Source: Vreelandella neptunia
GTDB taxonomy: Bacteria; Pseudomonadota; Gammaproteobacteria; Pseudomonadales; Halomonadaceae
Reading direction: 5' to 3'
Assembly: GCF_034479615.1 (NCBI RefSeq)
Contig: NZ_CP140255.1
Location: 3,348,001 to 3,412,000 of the forward strand
Length of the DNA stretch: 64,000 bases
Shown one piece after another: positions 50,656 through 60,507 of this stretch. Below the pieces are notes generated by a model that searched no databases, had not been told where the DNA came from, and saw nothing but the letters and a program-made list of their open reading frames with translations. Within the stretch, counting starts at the first letter, position 1, and each line of letters starts with the position of its first letter. The position numbers and the translations under genes are program-made.

Positions 50656-51432
50656 TTACGTAAGGCCTGTGCCATGAGCGCGGACGAAGGATGCCGCAAC
50701 TTGGGTAGCTTCGTCAATCAAAACCGTTTGGGTCAGGCCAGAAAATCGCCGCGGCTTGAAGTCATGGTCGCCATCCCTCAGCCAAGCAAGCTGCACGTTC
50801 GACGGCAATGTATAGCCGGCTACCTCGTCTTGAGTACCGAAGGGGTCACGCTCGCCCTGTAAAATCAGCATGGGGCAGGCAATTGCAGGCCAGTGATCCA
50901 GGCGTAGCTTGTCAGACGCTTTAATAGGATGAAACGGGTAACCTGCGACCACCACTCCCGGCACCGCGCTATCAGAGGACAGTTCACTGGCTAGCGGGTT
51001 ACTGGTTGGCTGTTTACTGGCAAATAGGGTCGCCACACGGCCGCCCATCGATTTGCCTCCAATCCATAGCGGTTCGTCAAATAGGTCAGCAAGTAGCGCA
51101 TACCATTGGGCAAACTGGTCAAGGGTCTGGGCGATAGGTGGCGGCGGTCGACGTTTGCCGGTTTCCTGCATCTGCTGCATATAGGGGAAATCAACACATA
51201 AAACCTGAACACCCTGAGCCGCCAGCGAGGTGACAAATTGACGCATGAAGGGAGACTGCTGACCAGCCCCTGCGCCATGGGCAAACAGCAATCGACCCAG
51301 CCTGGCCTGCCCATGAATGGCCAACGGCCCCATGCCCTGCACCAGAAAAGCGCCATTGGGTTGGCGTTGAAGCGCCTCTTTTAATGCCTTGGGAGGCACT
51401 TCGATATATCCAGACAAAGCGTAGTAGGACAC
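50656..51432 (-). CDS. Alpha/beta-hydrolase, KANL3/Tex30-like family
   Basis: 258 residues from a GTG at 51432, with CAGGAGTG upstream. LLFAHGAGAGQQSPFMRQFV carries the oxyanion part; the nucleophile elbow is GGKSMGGRVA (Ser), the acid loop is LILQGERDPFGTQDEV and the catalytic His is in RDGDHDFKPR. Small serine hydrolases of this kind have no well-known substrate. It is alone, transcribed away from ccoN. Confidence 0.85.
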   Translation of the reverse strand: MSYYALSGYIEVPPKALKEALQRQPNGAFLVQGMGPLAIHGQARLGRLLFAHGAGAGQQSPFMRQFVTSLAAQGVQVLCVDFPYMQQMQETGKRRPPPPIAQTLDQFAQWYALLADLFDEPLWIGGKSMGGRVATLFASKQPTSNPLASELSSDSAVPGVVVAGYPFHPIKASDKLRLDHWPAIACPMLILQGERDPFGTQDEVAGYTLPSNVQLAWLRDGDHDFKPRRFSGLTQTVLIDEATQVAASFVRAHGTGLT

Positions 51433-51513
51433 CCATCACTCCTGATAATTCAGTCTTTAACCAATTGGTGTGTTCAGGTTAAGCCTCTGCTGCGCTATAA
51501 TCTTGGTCGGATC

Positions 51514-51527
51514 TTGACCTGCATCAT
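51514..51527 (+). promoter_or_regulatory. Candidate Anr/Fnr box upstream of ccoN
   Basis: TTGAC-CTGC-ATCAT differs from the TTGAT-N4-ATCAA consensus at two of ten positions. Its centre is about 41 bases before a plausible start of transcription (a CAAAAT -10 lies at 51550-51555), the position normal for Fnr activation. anr is encoded at 62026. Confidence 0.45.
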
Positions 51528-51596
51528 CAAGCGGGTGGCCGCACCCGTGCAAAATGCCACGGGTTACCCCCTAACCGCGTTCGATGGGAACATGAC

Positions 51597-53021
51597 ATGA
51601 GCACAGCATTTGAACACCCGACCTACAACTACAAGGTAGTTCGGCAGTTCGCGATTATGACCGTTGTGTGGGGCATTGTGGGAATGACAGTGGGTGTCAT
51701 CCTCGCCTCGCAACTGGTTTGGCCGCAACTGAATCTTGGCATACCTTGGACTAGCTTTGGGCGCCTGCGTCCGTTACACACTAACGCCGTAATTTTCGCC
51801 TTTGGCGGTTCGGCGCTCTTTGCCACGTCGTACTACGTAGTACAGCGCACCTGTCAGACGCGGCTTTTCTCTGACAAGTTGGCGGCCTTTACGTTCTGGG
51901 GCTGGCAAGCGGTCATTATCTCAGCAGTCGTGTCGCTGCCTATGGGCTACACCACGACCAAGGAGTACGCTGAGCTGGAGTGGCCGATCAACATTTTGAT
52001 CGCGGTCGTATGGATCAGCTATGCCATCGTGTTCCTGATGACGATCAAGAAACGTACTACGTCGCATATTTATGTGGCGAACTGGTTCTTTGCAGCGTTT
52101 ATTTTGACGGTTGCGGTGCTGCACATCGTCAACAACGCGGCTATCCCTGTCACTCCCATGTACTCCACCTCGATCTATGCTGGCGCGGTAGATGCCATGG
52201 TGCAGTGGTGGTACGGGCACAACGCGGTAGGCTTCTTCCTGACTGCAGGCTTCCTGGGCATGATGTACTACTTCGTGCCGAAACAAGCTGAGCGGCCGAT
52301 CTACTCTTACCGCCTCTCAATTGTCCATTTCTGGGCATTGATCATGATCTACATGTGGGCAGGCCCTCACCACCTGCACTACACAGCGCTGCCTAACTGG
52401 GCACAGTCGCTAGGTATGATCATGTCCATCATCCTGTTGGCCCCCTCCTGGGGTGGCATGATCAACGGCATGATGACCCTGTCAGGGGCTTGGCATAAGC
52501 TGCGCACGGATCCAACGCTACGCTTCTTGGTGGTTGCGCTGTCGTTCTACGGCATGTCCACCTTTGAAGGCCCGATGATGGCGATTAAGACCGTCAACGC
52601 GCTGTCGCACTACACTGACTGGACAATCGGTCACGTTCACTCCGGTGCGCTTGGCTGGGTCGCGATGATCACCATCGGCTCCATGTATCACCTGATCCCG
52701 CGCGTCTTTGGTCGCACTGAAATGTACTCGGTCAACCTGATCGCCGTGCACTTCTGGCTGGCCACGATCGGTACCGTGCTGTATATCGCCTCCATGTGGG
52801 TAAACGGTATTCTACAGGGCCTGATGTGGCGTGCGATCAACCCTGACGGCACCTTGATGTACACCTTCGTTGAATCCGTTGAAGCCAGCGGGCCGGGCTA
52901 CTTTGTTCGCTTAATCGGCGGCCTCTTCTGGGTCACCGGTATGCTGATCATGGCGTTCAATGTGTACATGACCGTTAAACGTCGTGAGGCTATCAGCCAT
53001 TCAGCGCCACAAGCTGCCTAA
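51597..53021 (+). CDS. ccoN: cbb3-type cytochrome c oxidase subunit I
   Basis: 474 residues, about 12 membrane helices. His ligands sit in [53 protein letters not shown] and [17 protein letters not shown] (low-spin haem b, high-spin haem and copper B). It is the catalytic subunit for O2 reduction at low oxygen. First of the ccoNOQP genes. Confidence 0.97.
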   Translation: MSTAFEHPTYNYKVVRQFAIMTVVWGIVGMTVGVILASQLVWPQLNLGIPWTSFGRLRPLHTNAVIFAFGGSALFATSYYVVQRTCQTRLFSDKLAAFTFWGWQAVIISAVVSLPMGYTTTKEYAELEWPINILIAVVWISYAIVFLMTIKKRTTSHIYVANWFFAAFILTVAVLHIVNNAAIPVTPMYSTSIYAGAVDAMVQWWYGHNAVGFFLTAGFLGMMYYFVPKQAERPIYSYRLSIVHFWALIMIYMWAGPHHLHYTALPNWAQSLGMIMSIILLAPSWGGMINGMMTLSGAWHKLRTDPTLRFLVVALSFYGMSTFEGPMMAIKTVNALSHYTDWTIGHVHSGALGWVAMITIGSMYHLIPRVFGRTEMYSVNLIAVHFWLATIGTVLYIASMWVNGILQGLMWRAINPDGTLMYTFVESVEASGPGYFVRLIGGLFWVTGMLIMAFNVYMTVKRREAISHSAPQAA

Positions 53022-53040
53022 ACCGGGGAAGTTGAGACCA

Positions 53041-53649
53041 ATGAAACACGAGATTGTCGAAAAAAACGTTGGCCTGCTTGCCGTGTTGATCCTTGTCGTG
53101 ATCAGTTTCGGCGGCTTGGCTGAGGTGGTGCCGCTGTTTTTCCAGAAGCAGACCACCGAGCCGGTTGAAGGCCTGGAGCCGCTGTCTGCTCTGGAGCTGG
53201 AAGGCCGTGACATCTACCGCCGCGAGGGCTGCGTGGGCTGTCACTCGCAAATGGTGCGTCCGTTCCGCGCGGAGACCGAGCGCTACGGCCACTACAACGT
53301 GGCAGGTGAGCAGGTTTACGAGCACAACTTCCTATGGGGTTCCAAGCGTACCGGGCCAGACCTGGCGCGTGTTGGCGGCCGCTATAGCGACGACTGGCAC
53401 CGTGCTCACCTCTACAATCCCCGAGATGTAGTTCCTGAATCGGTTATGCCGGCTTACCCCTGGCTGTTTGAAAATACCCTCGATGGTGACGCTACTCCCG
53501 CTAAAATGCGCACCCTGCGCCAGCTAGGCGTGCCGTACACCGACGAAGATATTGCCAACGCCACTGACGATGTTCGCGGTACTCAGGAAATCACTGCCCT
53601 GGTCGCGTACCTACAGCAGCTCGGAACCGTGCTCGAGGGCACTCGCTAA
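53041..53649 (+). CDS. ccoO: cbb3-type cytochrome c oxidase subunit II
   Basis: 202 residues from the ATG at 53041. N-terminal membrane anchor ([20 protein letters not shown]), then haem c motif [12 protein letters not shown], with axial Met in [12 protein letters not shown]. It carries electrons from CcoP to CcoN. It is 19 bases after ccoN. Confidence 0.96.
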   Translation: MKHEIVEKNVGLLAVLILVVISFGGLAEVVPLFFQKQTTEPVEGLEPLSALELEGRDIYRREGCVGCHSQMVRPFRAETERYGHYNVAGEQVYEHNFLWGSKRTGPDLARVGGRYSDDWHRAHLYNPRDVVPESVMPAYPWLFENTLDGDATPAKMRTLRQLGVPYTDEDIANATDDVRGTQEITALVAYLQQLGTVLEGTR

Positions 53650-53652
53650 GTT

Positions 53653-53877
53653 ATGGATACGGGAACTTTTCGCGGTCTCATCACGCTAATCTTGATTTTC
53701 GCGTTTATTGGCATCGCCCTCTGGGCGTACTCCAAGCGACGCAAGCCAGATTTCGACGAAGCGGCTAATTTGCCCTTTGCCGACGACGATGAGCTACCGA
53801 CCAGTGACAAGCACGCTTCGCGTGAACGCGACAGCGAAGCGCATTCCCGCGACGACAGGGGAGATAAGAATATATGA
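53653..53877 (+). CDS. ccoQ: cbb3-type oxidase subunit CcoQ
   Basis: 74 residues: one membrane helix (LITLILIFAFIGIALWAYSK) and a polar, acidic/basic tail. CcoQ stabilises the complex. 3 bases after ccoO and 4 bases overlapping ccoP. Confidence 0.9.
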   Translation: MDTGTFRGLITLILIFAFIGIALWAYSKRRKPDFDEAANLPFADDDELPTSDKHASRERDSEAHSRDDRGDKNI

Positions 53878-54803
53878 ACAATCTATGGGGTGACTCCCTA
53901 TCCGGCTTCTGGAGCGCCTGGATCATTATCATTACGCTGGGCACGATCGCGCTGAGCGTATGGATACTGCTGGCCAATCGCCGCACCGATAAAACGCCTG
54001 ACGCGGACGGTAACGTTGAAACCACGGGCCATGCCGCCGATGGCATCGAAGAGTATGACAACCCACTGCCAAAGTGGTGGTTTCAGCTATTCGTCCTAAC
54101 CGTGGTCTTTGCACTGGGCTACCTGGTGTTTTATCCCGGCTTGGGCAACTACGCGGGGATACTGGGCTGGTCGCAAGAGGGCCAGTGGGAAGAGGAAGTC
54201 GCTCAGGCCGAAGAGCGTTTCACACCGATTTTTGCCCAGTATCAGGAAGTGCCCATTCCTGAGCTTGCCGAAGATCCCGAGGCGATGCAGGTTGCTGAAC
54301 GTATCTACCAGAACAACTGCGCGGTGTGTCACGGTTCCAACGCTCAGGGCGGTTACGGCTTCCCCAACCTGACCGACGACGACTGGCTGTACGGCGGTGA
54401 ACCAGAAAATATCCTGACCACCCTCAACCAAGGCCGCAACGGCAACATGCCTTCTTGGCAGCAGTTGGGGCAGGAGAATATTGAGAACCTTACGCAGTAT
54501 GTTCTGTCGCTTTCTGATGAAGAGCACGATGCTGAACGCGCGGCGAGCGGCGAAAGCACCTTCGGCGCGGTGTGTGCAGCCTGCCACGGCCCCAGCGGAA
54601 CGGGTAATACGGCTCTTGGCGCACCCAACCTGACCGATAACACTTGGCTTTATCTGGCACCCGGCCAGGATGTCGGTGACTCTATTCGTCAAACGCTGCG
54701 TAACGGCCGTAATGGCCATATGCCTGCGCAAGCGGCTTATATTGGTGAAGAGCGTGTTCACTTGGTCGCCGCCTACGTGTACAGCCTGCGCTTAGCGGAC
54801 TGA
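53874..54803 (+). CDS. ccoP: cbb3-type oxidase dihaem subunit III
   Basis: 309 residues. Two membrane helices (FWSAWIIIITLGTIALSVWILL; WWFQLFVLTVVFALGYLVF), then two haem c domains with CAVCHGSNAQGG and CAACHGPSGTGN. It accepts electrons from soluble cytochromes. Start overlaps ccoQ by 4 bases. Confidence 0.96.
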   Translation: MNNLWGDSLSGFWSAWIIIITLGTIALSVWILLANRRTDKTPDADGNVETTGHAADGIEEYDNPLPKWWFQLFVLTVVFALGYLVFYPGLGNYAGILGWSQEGQWEEEVAQAEERFTPIFAQYQEVPIPELAEDPEAMQVAERIYQNNCAVCHGSNAQGGYGFPNLTDDDWLYGGEPENILTTLNQGRNGNMPSWQQLGQENIENLTQYVLSLSDEEHDAERAASGESTFGAVCAACHGPSGTGNTALGAPNLTDNTWLYLAPGQDVGDSIRQTLRNGRNGHMPAQAAYIGEERVHLVAAYVYSLRLAD

Positions 54804-54849
54804 TTGACTGCAGACAGATAGTCATTACTGTCTGCAACGCTAGCCAAGC

Positions 54850-54876
54850 AAGGGTGCGGCCCCAAACCGCACCCTT
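54850..54876 (+). terminator. Terminator after ccoP
   Basis: 10-bp stem AAGGGTGCGG / CCGCACCCTT with a 7-base loop, then TCTTTAT. It separates ccoNOQP from ccoGHIS. Confidence 0.8.
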
Positions 54877-55023
54877 TCTTTATACCCAACCCGATACAAT
54901 ATTAGCGAAACGCCTAGACCGCGACTAAGCATCACACTTAAAAAAGCACTTCGTTTAATTGAGCATTTCGTTTAGTTGAAGAAAGGTGCCACCTCTCCTG
55001 CCTTCTGAGCCGGGAATATCGCC

Positions 55024-56460
55024 ATGGAAAAGATACCAACCCAAGACGTCACGCCGAATCCGGTGGGGCATCACGCCCCCTCTGAAACGGTTACCCAGGA
55101 AATGTACGCCAAGCGGCGACACATTTACGTGCGCGAAATAAAAGGCGTTTTTCAAAAGTTACGGCGCAGCGCCAACTGGGCATTAATGCTGGCATTTTTT
55201 CTCTTACCGTGGATTAACATCGGCGGGCGGCCATTAATTCTCTTCGACCTGCCTAACCGTGAGTTCCATATTTTTAGCGCCACGTTTTACCCGCAGGAGT
55301 TTATTCTGCTCTCATGGCTGCTGATTATCTGCGCCTTTGGGCTATTTTTTATTACCGTTTTTGCGGGCCGGGTCTGGTGTGGTTACACCTGCCCACAAAG
55401 CGTTTGGACGTTTCTATTCATTTGGCTTGAACACCGTATTGAGGGCTCGCGCAATCGGCGCATCAAACTCGATAACCAACCGATGACCGCCGACAAAGCC
55501 TGGCGCAAGGGGGCTAAACACACGGCTTGGCTGCTCATTGCCCTCGCCACCGGCATTACCTTTGTGGGTTACTTCACGCCGATTCGCGATTTAGTGACAG
55601 AGCTTCCCACCCTTGAAGCTCACGGCTGGTCTTACTTCTGGGTTGGTTTTTTCCTGGTATTTACTTACCTCAACGCTGGTTGGCTGCGCGAACAGGTGTG
55701 CATCTACATGTGCCCCTATGCGCGTTTCCAGTCGGTCATGTTTGACCGCGATACATTGATCGTCTCCTACGATGAATCACGTGGCGAACCCCGTGGCCAT
55801 CGCAAAAAAAGCTTAAGCCACTTAGAAGCCCGCGAGGCAGGCTATGGCGACTGTATCGATTGCGATCTTTGCGTGCAGGTCTGCCCTACCGGCATTGATA
55901 TCCGCGATGGGCTGCAGTACGAGTGCATTACCTGCGCCGCCTGTATTGATGCCTGCGATAGCGTGATGGATAAAATGGGCTACCCAAGAGGCTTGGTGCG
56001 CTACACCACCGAAAACGCCCTTGAGGGTAAAAAGAGCCACATCATGCGCCCGCGCCTGCTCGGCTACTTCGCCGCTCTGGTGCTGATGATGGGTGCCTTT
56101 GCCTGGGCCATTAACGACCGCATGCCGCTCAATTTTGACGCTGAGCGCGAGCGTACCCAGCTTTACCAAATGACTCGTGACGGCCAGATTAGCAATGTAT
56201 TTAGCCTGACCATTCGAAACCTGGATGATCAAGACCACACCTACCAGCTGAGCGTTGCTGGATTGCCCAGCCTTACTCTAGACAGCAGTACGATTCGAGT
56301 ACCTGCAGGGGAATCGCGCTTCGAAGCCGTCACTGTGACCGCTGATCCCGACGATTTACAGCAACCCAGCCATCCCATTGTATTTACGCTGCAGGCTCAA
56401 CAGGATGCGGATATTCGCCTTGAGCGCGAAACCAGCTTCCTGGGCAACATTAGGAGATAA
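55024..56460 (+). CDS. ccoG: cbb3 oxidase assembly protein CcoG (4Fe-4S)
   Basis: 478 residues. Five or so membrane helices in the first half (NWALMLAFFLLPWINIGGRPL and onward), then two 4Fe-4S motifs (DCIDCDLCVQVCPTGID; ECITCAACIDACDSVMD) and an immunoglobulin-like C-terminus. CcoG reduces copper for CcoN. First of ccoGHIS, followed after 6 bases by ccoH. Confidence 0.94.
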   Translation: MEKIPTQDVTPNPVGHHAPSETVTQEMYAKRRHIYVREIKGVFQKLRRSANWALMLAFFLLPWINIGGRPLILFDLPNREFHIFSATFYPQEFILLSWLLIICAFGLFFITVFAGRVWCGYTCPQSVWTFLFIWLEHRIEGSRNRRIKLDNQPMTADKAWRKGAKHTAWLLIALATGITFVGYFTPIRDLVTELPTLEAHGWSYFWVGFFLVFTYLNAGWLREQVCIYMCPYARFQSVMFDRDTLIVSYDESRGEPRGHRKKSLSHLEAREAGYGDCIDCDLCVQVCPTGIDIRDGLQYECITCAACIDACDSVMDKMGYPRGLVRYTTENALEGKKSHIMRPRLLGYFAALVLMMGAFAWAINDRMPLNFDAERERTQLYQMTRDGQISNVFSLTIRNLDDQDHTYQLSVAGLPSLTLDSSTIRVPAGESRFEAVTVTADPDDLQQPSHPIVFTLQAQQDADIRLERETSFLGNIRR

Positions 56461-56466
56461 GCAACT

Positions 56467-57000
56467 ATGTCATCCCTACCTTCTGGCGATAAGGTGACGC
56501 CTTGGTATAAACAGTTTTGGCCGTGGTTTTTAATCGGCATTCTGCTCTCGTCCATTATGTTTAGCATTACTTTTGCCGTTATGTCGGTTAAGAGCTTCGA
56601 TGGCATGGTTGTTCAGGAGGATTATTACAAGCATGGTAAAGCCATCAATATGGTACTTGCCAAGCAAGACCGTGCCCGAGAGTTAAACCTAAGCGCAGAT
56701 TTACGCCTTGATCCGCTTACCAGCGACATTGTGATTGATTTAAGCGGCGATGCGCGACCGGACAGACTTTATTTAGATCTTATCTTCCCGACCGAAGATG
56801 ACCGTGATCAATCCTTTGTACTTGAGCATGTCCGCGATGGGCGCTATATCACCCAAGGCCCTGACAACCTGCGTTACCGCTGGTATCTACAGATTCAACC
56901 CGCGCTGGAAAATGCCGATTGGCGCCTTACCGGTGAGGCTACGTTCCCCGATGAAAACAGCGTCGCGCTAATGCCAGGAGGGCGTACAGAAAGCGAATGA
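56467..57000 (+). CDS. ccoH: FixH/CcoH assembly protein
   Basis: 177 residues. One N-terminal helix (FWPWFLIGILLSSIMFSITFA), then a periplasmic domain with DGMVVQEDYYKHGKAINMVL, which is the FixH signature. Needed for cbb3 assembly. It overlaps ccoI by 4 bases. Confidence 0.9.
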   Translation: MSSLPSGDKVTPWYKQFWPWFLIGILLSSIMFSITFAVMSVKSFDGMVVQEDYYKHGKAINMVLAKQDRARELNLSADLRLDPLTSDIVIDLSGDARPDRLYLDLIFPTEDDRDQSFVLEHVRDGRYITQGPDNLRYRWYLQIQPALENADWRLTGEATFPDENSVALMPGGRTESE

Positions 57001-59498
57001 GCGATGTAACGGATGTAACGACTCCTGCGCCCTGCTATCACTGTGGTAACCCGGTGCCCGCTGGGGCTCCCTGGTCGATTACCCTTGATGATCATGCCCA
57101 TCCGCTCTGCTGCCCTGGCTGCGAGGCAGTGGCTCATGCCATCGTCGACGGTGGTTTAGAAAGTTACTACCGCTACCGCACCGAACTGCCCGAACGTCCG
57201 GATGAGCGCCAGGCTGCCAAGGCCGATACCTGGTCGGTGTTTGACGACCCCGGCCTGCAGGCGCAGTTTGTTCACCCCGACGGCGATGAGGGCAATGTCA
57301 AAGCGACCCTCGCCATCGAAGGCATTACCTGTGCCGCCTGTGCCTGGCTGATCGAACACCGTTTAAATGCTTTAACAGGGATTGCCTCCAGCGCGGTGAA
57401 TTTAACCCACCACCGCCTGCGAGTGAGCTGGGATCCCCAGCAATTGAAACTCTCGCAACTACTGGCAGAACTGGCCGCCATTGGCTACGACGCCCAGCCC
57501 TACGAGCCAGATCAGGCTCAGACGCGCATGCAGCATGAAGAGCGTATGAACGTGCGTCGGCTGATCATCGCCGCTGTCGGCATGATGCAGGTGATGATGT
57601 TCTCTATCCCGATCTATGTCTCCGGCCCCGGTGAAATCAGCGACGACTTCTACGCGCTGTTTCACTGGCTCTCCTTTGCCCTGGCCACACCGGTGGTGTT
57701 TTTTTCCGCCCAGCCGTTTTTCCGCAACGCCCTGCGCGACCTGCGCACCGGCGTACTGGGCATGGACGTACCGGTCTCGTTAGCCATTGGTGGCGCTTAT
57801 CTTGCTAGCAGCTATGCCGTGCTATTCGACGTCGGCGAGGTCTATTTTGACTCGGTGGCCATGTTCACCTTTTTTTTGCTGTTTGGCCGCTACGTGGAAG
57901 GCCGTGCCAGACGCCGCAGCGGGCATAGCGGCAATGCGCTGAGCGGCGTGCTGCCAATTTCGGCCACGCGATTAGAAAGCGATGGCAGCGAGCGTATTCT
58001 GCCCGCCAGCGAACTCTCTCCCGGTGATCGCGTATTGATCAAGCCCGGTCATGACGTGCCCGCAGATGGCATCATTGAGGAGGGCGAATCGAGCCTGGAC
58101 GAATCGATGTTGACCGGTGAATACCTACCGATAACCCGCCGAGTGGGCGACCCGATTACCGGCGGTAGCCAAAACATGGAAAACCCACTGGTCATCAGGG
58201 TGACCCACGCCGGGCGCGATGCCCGTGTCGCGGGTATCGTCGATCTTACCGACCGTGCCTTTGCCAGCCGCCCTAGGCTTGCCCAGATGGCTGCGCGTAT
58301 GGCGCACCTATTCGTGCTGCGCCTGCTAGTGGTCACAGCCTGCGTGACTATCGCCTGGTGGTTTATCGACCCCTCACGGATGCTCTGGGTGCTACTTTCG
58401 GTGCTGGTGGTAACCTGCCCCTGCGCGCTGGCGCTGGCCACCCCAGCAGCACTGACCGCCGGTCACGGCCAACTGCGTAAGCGCGGCGTATTGATCACCC
58501 GCGCCGATGCTATGGAGACGCTCTCTAACGTGACCCGGGTGATCTTTGATAAAACCGGCACCCTAACCCGCGGCGAAATGCACCTTACCCAAATCCAGCC
58601 CTTTGGTGAATTAACCGCCGAGCGTGCACGGGCCATTGCCGCCGCCCTTGAAGCCCACTCGGAACACCCGATCGCCCGCGCCTTTCGGCCATTCCGGGAG
58701 GCTACCCTGCAAGCCAAAGATATTCACAGCCACACAGGGCAAGGGCTAGAAGGGAGCCTAAACGGCGCTCGTTGGCGGTTGGGCAAGCCCAGGTTTGCAA
58801 TAAATGGCGCAATGGATAGCGCAATAAATGGCGCCGTGGATGACGTCATAGCGGCGCCTGCCAAAGGCCAGTGGCTGCTGCTTAGCGAAAACGGTGCGCC
58901 CCGCGCCTGGTTCGGCTTGCACGACGGCGTCCGCGATGACGCTGCGGCAACGATCAAAGCCCTCCAGGCCCTGGGGTTAAGCGTTGAGCTGCTCTCTGGC
59001 GATACCCAGGATGCCGTGGAAAGCTTGGCCAACCAACTTGATATTGCCACCTGGCATGCGGGCACCAGCCCGGAAGGCAAGCTAGCCCGGATAAAAGAGC
59101 TCCAAGCCGCAGGCGAAACCGTGGTGATGATTGGTGACGGCATTAACGACGTGCCGGTGTTAGCCGGAGCCGATGTGGCGATTGCCATGAATGGCGCAAC
59201 TGACCTAGCCCGCACCCGCGCGGACGCGGTACTACTCAGCCCGCGCCTGATGCGAATTTTTGAGGCTATCGAGATTTCCCGCGCCACCCGGCGTATCATG
59301 CGCCAGAATATGATTTGGTCAGTGTGTTACAACTTTTCGGCGCTGCCGCTGGCAGCAATGGGGCTGGTGCCGCCCTGGCTAGCCGCGATTGGTATGTCGC
59401 TTAGTTCGTTAGTGGTAGTGGGTAATGCGCTGCGACTGTCTCGCTGGCGCACCCAGCCCGCGCCAGCGCTCGACACTTCAACACCGGTAACCGCATGA
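56997..59498 (+). CDS. ccoI: Copper-translocating P-type ATPase CcoI (FixI)
   Basis: 833 residues. N-terminal CYHCGNPVPAG and CPGCEAV cysteines, an HMA domain with GITCAACAWLIEHRL, the CPC membrane motif VVTCPCALALATP, phosphorylation site DKTGTLTRGE, TGES-equivalent SLDESMLTGEY, and GDGINDVPVLAGADVA. It exports or delivers copper for the cbb3 oxidase. Overlaps ccoS by 4 bases. Confidence 0.96.
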   Translation: MSDVTDVTTPAPCYHCGNPVPAGAPWSITLDDHAHPLCCPGCEAVAHAIVDGGLESYYRYRTELPERPDERQAAKADTWSVFDDPGLQAQFVHPDGDEGNVKATLAIEGITCAACAWLIEHRLNALTGIASSAVNLTHHRLRVSWDPQQLKLSQLLAELAAIGYDAQPYEPDQAQTRMQHEERMNVRRLIIAAVGMMQVMMFSIPIYVSGPGEISDDFYALFHWLSFALATPVVFFSAQPFFRNALRDLRTGVLGMDVPVSLAIGGAYLASSYAVLFDVGEVYFDSVAMFTFFLLFGRYVEGRARRRSGHSGNALSGVLPISATRLESDGSERILPASELSPGDRVLIKPGHDVPADGIIEEGESSLDESMLTGEYLPITRRVGDPITGGSQNMENPLVIRVTHAGRDARVAGIVDLTDRAFASRPRLAQMAARMAHLFVLRLLVVTACVTIAWWFIDPSRMLWVLLSVLVVTCPCALALATPAALTAGHGQLRKRGVLITRADAMETLSNVTRVIFDKTGTLTRGEMHLTQIQPFGELTAERARAIAAALEAHSEHPIARAFRPFREATLQAKDIHSHTGQGLEGSLNGARWRLGKPRFAINGAMDSAINGAVDDVIAAPAKGQWLLLSENGAPRAWFGLHDGVRDDAAATIKALQALGLSVELLSGDTQDAVESLANQLDIATWHAGTSPEGKLARIKELQAAGETVVMIGDGINDVPVLAGADVAIAMNGATDLARTRADAVLLSPRLMRIFEAIEISRATRRIMRQNMIWSVCYNFSALPLAAMGLVPPWLAAIGMSLSSLVVVGNALRLSRWRTQPAPALDTSTPVTA

Positions 59499-59740
59499 CG
59501 ATTCTATACCTGCTCATTCCACTCTCGCTGATTTTGCTCGGCCTGGCCGTCTGGGCGTTTTTCTGGGCGGTGAAAAATGATCAGTTCGACGACTTAGAAG
59601 GTCCGGCGCACCGGATTCTATTTGATGAGGATGAAAACGACCTCAGCCCCGAGCAGCGCCGCCAGCGTCAGCAAACCAAGCAAAAAAACGCTGCGCCAGC
59701 CGATGCAAACTCACCCGACGACCCAGAGCCCCGTTCATGA
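59495..59740 (+). CDS. ccoS: cbb3 oxidase assembly protein CcoS
   Basis: 81 residues: one helix (LYLLIPLSLILLGLAVWAFFWA), then QFDDLEGPAHRILFDED, the CcoS signature, and a Gln/Lys-rich tail. Involved in cofactor insertion. It overlaps the genes on both sides by 4 bases. Confidence 0.95.
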   Translation: MTILYLLIPLSLILLGLAVWAFFWAVKNDQFDDLEGPAHRILFDEDENDLSPEQRRQRQQTKQKNAAPADANSPDDPEPRS

Positions 59741-60429
59741 ATCCGACGGGGCTCGATCTGCCGCCGCTCATGGCGGCGTTTGTGTTCGGCTTGATGGGTG
59801 GCGCCCACTGTATCGGCATGTGTGGCGGCATTATGAGTGCGCTCACCTTTGCAGTACCCCCTAGCATGCGCCACCCGGCACGCATGGGGGGCCTGCTGCT
59901 CAGCTATAACGCAGGCCGTATTATTAGCTATATGAGCGCAGGCGCGCTGGTGGCGCTGCTAGGCACGCTGTTTTCCCTTTCTGCTACGGCACGCCTGCTG
60001 CTGCAGATATTTGCCGCGCTGATGCTGATCTTAATGGCACTGTATATCGCCAACTGGTGGAAAGGGCTGCTCAAAATTGAGGCCGTAGGCCGCCGCCTAT
60101 GGCGCTTTATTGAGCCCGTGGGGCGTCGCTTAATGCCCGTGGTGCACCTTCCCCAAGCCTTTGCCCTGGGGGCACTCTGGGGCTGGCTCCCCTGTGGTTT
60201 GGTCTACTCCATGCTGGCCTGGAGCCTGGCGATTGCCGACCCGCTTCAGGGCGCGCTACTCATGGGCGCCTTTGGGCTTGGCACCCTGCCTGCACTACTT
60301 GCCACTGGCCTCGCTGCCCGCCAACTCAGTCATTTGATACGTCACCCCGCGACCCGCAGTGTGGCAGCGCTGACAATTATCGCTTTTGCGCTGTGGCAGC
60401 TGTGGACACTCACCGCACACAATCTCTAA
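59737..60429 (+). CDS. TauE/SafE-family (cytochrome biogenesis-type) membrane protein
   Basis: 230 residues, six to seven helices. GGAHCIGMCGGIMSALTFAV carries a Cys-x-x-x-Cys-like metal motif; a second GALWGWLPCGLVYSMLAWSL mirrors it. Homologues lie at this place in ccoGHIS operons, where they seem to act in copper/haem handling. The exact substrate is unknown. Confidence 0.85.
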   Translation: MNPTGLDLPPLMAAFVFGLMGGAHCIGMCGGIMSALTFAVPPSMRHPARMGGLLLSYNAGRIISYMSAGALVALLGTLFSLSATARLLLQIFAALMLILMALYIANWWKGLLKIEAVGRRLWRFIEPVGRRLMPVVHLPQAFALGALWGWLPCGLVYSMLAWSLAIADPLQGALLMGAFGLGTLPALLATGLAARQLSHLIRHPATRSVAALTIIAFALWQLWTLTAHNL

Positions 60430-60507
60430 TAGCATGACGTGGCTCAACCTTTACGCCTTCGTCGCGGGTTAGGCTAGCGGCATTTCCTAACGTCGGAGCG
60501 CCCCTTC

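Noticed and set aside
51496-51501. TATAAT upstream of ccoN as the -10 box
   Set aside because: It lies before the candidate Anr box, so it cannot belong to the promoter activated there; it may be chance or a second promoter.
54096-54761. Open frame of 221 codons on the minus strand
   Set aside because: Antisense to ccoP, with no ribosome site or recognisable domain.
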